This document shows positions 5,188 to 5,264 of a DNA stretch of 5,264 nucleotides, piece by piece (position 1 is the stretch's first letter; each line of letters begins with the position of its first letter). The position numbers and the translations under genes were made by a program. The DNA is taken from positions 1 through 5,264 of the forward strand of contig JAUXKD010000048.1 of NCBI GenBank assembly GCA_030624445.1, read 5' to 3'. Source of the stretch: Candidatus Aenigmatarchaeota archaeon. Its GTDB lineage: Archaea > Aenigmatarchaeota > Aenigmatarchaeia > QMZP01 > JAFGSV01. The notes below the pieces were generated by a model. It worked only from the letters and a program-made list of their open reading frames with translations, made no database searches and had not been told where the DNA came from.

Positions 5188-5264
5188 GTTGGTGAAATCT
5201 ATCCAGAATGTGCAGATGACTGTCCAAATTGTGATGATAAGAATAAATGTACCATTGATGAATA
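5188..5264 (+). pseudogene. In-frame continuation of the Cys-rich lipoprotein after the stop (partial)
   Basis: Directly after the TAA, the same frame reads 25 codons to the window edge (VGEIYPECADDCPNC, then DDKNKCTIDE) with no further stop. This continues the cysteine-rich pattern. Related archaeal proteins typically have a block of the form CCGNxxCExGExYxxCxxDCP, which would place a Glu exactly where TAA stands; GAA to TAA is one base change. The downstream coding sense argues for a recent nonsense mutation, a base error in the assembly, or readthrough, not a natural end of the gene. The gene extends beyond 5264, so its full length is unknown. Confidence 0.6.

Overview
The window looks like part of an archaeal chromosome. 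It carries archaeal RNA polymerase subunit Rpo7 (E') and elongation factor Spt4 (E''), an archaeal Fcf1-like PIN nuclease, an AMMECR1-domain protein, a DHH phosphoesterase and a close match to the tetraether lipid synthase Tes. TATA-like boxes lie about 25 bases before several start codons, which suggests leaderless transcripts. The Cys-rich lipoprotein at the right end resembles surface proteins I associate with DPANN-type archaea. The lineage itself is inference; no rRNA is present.

Layout, left to right. At 1-240 (minus) is the N-terminal part of a GbsR/MarR-like winged-helix regulator that runs off the window. It is divergent from tes (327-1919, plus) across an AT-rich 86-base gap. That gap holds a perfect 9+6+9 inverted repeat just before tes, a good operator candidate. 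tes converges on a minus-strand pair, rpo7 (2168-2749) and spt4 (1965-2156), which has its own TATA box near 2801-2808. Upstream of the pair, also on minus, are a PIN-domain protein (2856-3254), an AMMECR1 protein (3354-3968) and a DHH phosphoesterase (4007-4960). A Cys-rich lipoprotein (from 4999, plus) diverges from the DHH gene across only 38 bases. Its reading frame is cut by an in-frame TAA at 5185-5187 and then continues in the same frame to the window edge.

The genes fall into three groups. The first is membrane lipid remodelling (tes) with a probable dedicated regulator. The second is the information-processing block PIN, rpo7, spt4, a commonly seen archaeal neighbourhood; here it is subdivided by a T-tract and a new promoter, and spt4 is followed by convergent tes. 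The third is housekeeping proteins of unclear cellular role (AMMECR1, DHH). The right end has a distinctly lower GC content (about 37% by hand count over 5041-5264, against about 55% in a sampled line of tes), which suggests accessory or surface-protein DNA.

I see no RNA genes, CRISPR array, insertion sequence or gene-free stretch over 300 bases. No clearly new multi-gene system is visible. The items most worth a second look are the inverted repeat between the regulator and tes, the interrupted lipoprotein, and the Spt4 with a replaced zinc-ligand cysteine.
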